From positions 41,068,208 through 41,132,207 of the forward strand of contig OX463806.1 in NCBI GenBank assembly GCA_949825045.1: 64,000 nucleotides of DNA, written 5' to 3'. This DNA is from Argyresthia goedartella. Taxonomy: Eukaryota; Arthropoda; Insecta; Lepidoptera; Argyresthiidae. Within the stretch, counting starts at the first letter, position 1; each line of letters begins with the position of its first letter. The position numbers and the translations under genes were made by a program. Of the stretch, positions 63,992 to 64,000 are shown piece by piece. Under the pieces are notes generated by a model that worked only from the letters and a program-made list of their open reading frames with translations, made no database searches and was not told the DNA's origin.

Positions 63992-64000
63992 AACTTACTC

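Overview
This is eukaryotic nuclear DNA, almost certainly from a moth or butterfly. It is AT-rich, has almost no dense coding, and is packed with repeat types familiar from Lepidoptera: SINE-like units with an internal (GGAC)n microsatellite, CR1-like non-LTR retrotransposons, mariner, copia and DIRS elements, and palindromic MITEs. There is no rRNA, no recognisable tRNA, no CRISPR array and no operon structure. Host coding is minimal. The best candidate is one spectrin-repeat-like exon on the minus strand (52248-52414). A weaker candidate is a signal-peptide-like first exon at 23491-23610.

Layout from left to right. 1-3640: short repeats, a 14-unit 34-base minisatellite (1562-2042), one SINE-like copy, and two small elements that share a core but have different inverted flanks. 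3946-6760: a decayed DIRS-like (tyrosine recombinase) retrotransposon with a 1255-base mariner inserted in its RNase H domain. 7120-9632: the ORF1 remnant of a CR1-like element and a reverse transcriptase fragment. 10081-11866: a perfect 70-base palindrome, a SINE-like unit nested inside another in the opposite orientation, and a palindromic MITE. 13061 to about 21320: a nearly full-length CR1-like element (family B, minus strand) interrupted by a 3.0-kb CR1-like element (family A) with a 6-base target duplication. 21400-40000: mostly sequence without recognisable genes, with scattered retroelement ends, an R2-type endonuclease-domain fragment (36990-37865) and a GC-rich stretch that could be a promoter (28820-29060). 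40000-49400: reverse transcriptase fragments, a 57-base minisatellite, a second 1255-base mariner carrying a nested family A fragment, and an 83-base tandem array with a nested family B copy. 50000-56500: small fragments, the spectrin-like exon and a 764-base-offset duplication. 56911-61356: a copia retrotransposon with 156-base LTRs differing at 4 positions. 61532-64000: a nested MITE, a family B tail and unclassified sequence.

Two themes stand out. First, insertion history is unusually readable: mariner in DIRS, family A in family B, family A in mariner, SINE in SINE, repeat in MITE, family B in minisatellite. In several cases removing the insert restores an expected length or frame. Second, at least nine long, near-perfect, short-spacer palindromes occur in unrelated places. 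In the copia RT, and less directly in the 83-base array, comparison with related sequence indicates that the inverted arm is a later addition. This suggests a recurring fold-back mutation process or an assembly artefact. Both mariner copies also share the same frameshift before the third catalytic Asp, so the family probably spread using a transposase supplied by another copy.

All family assignments come from reading motifs in the sequence; no database search was run.
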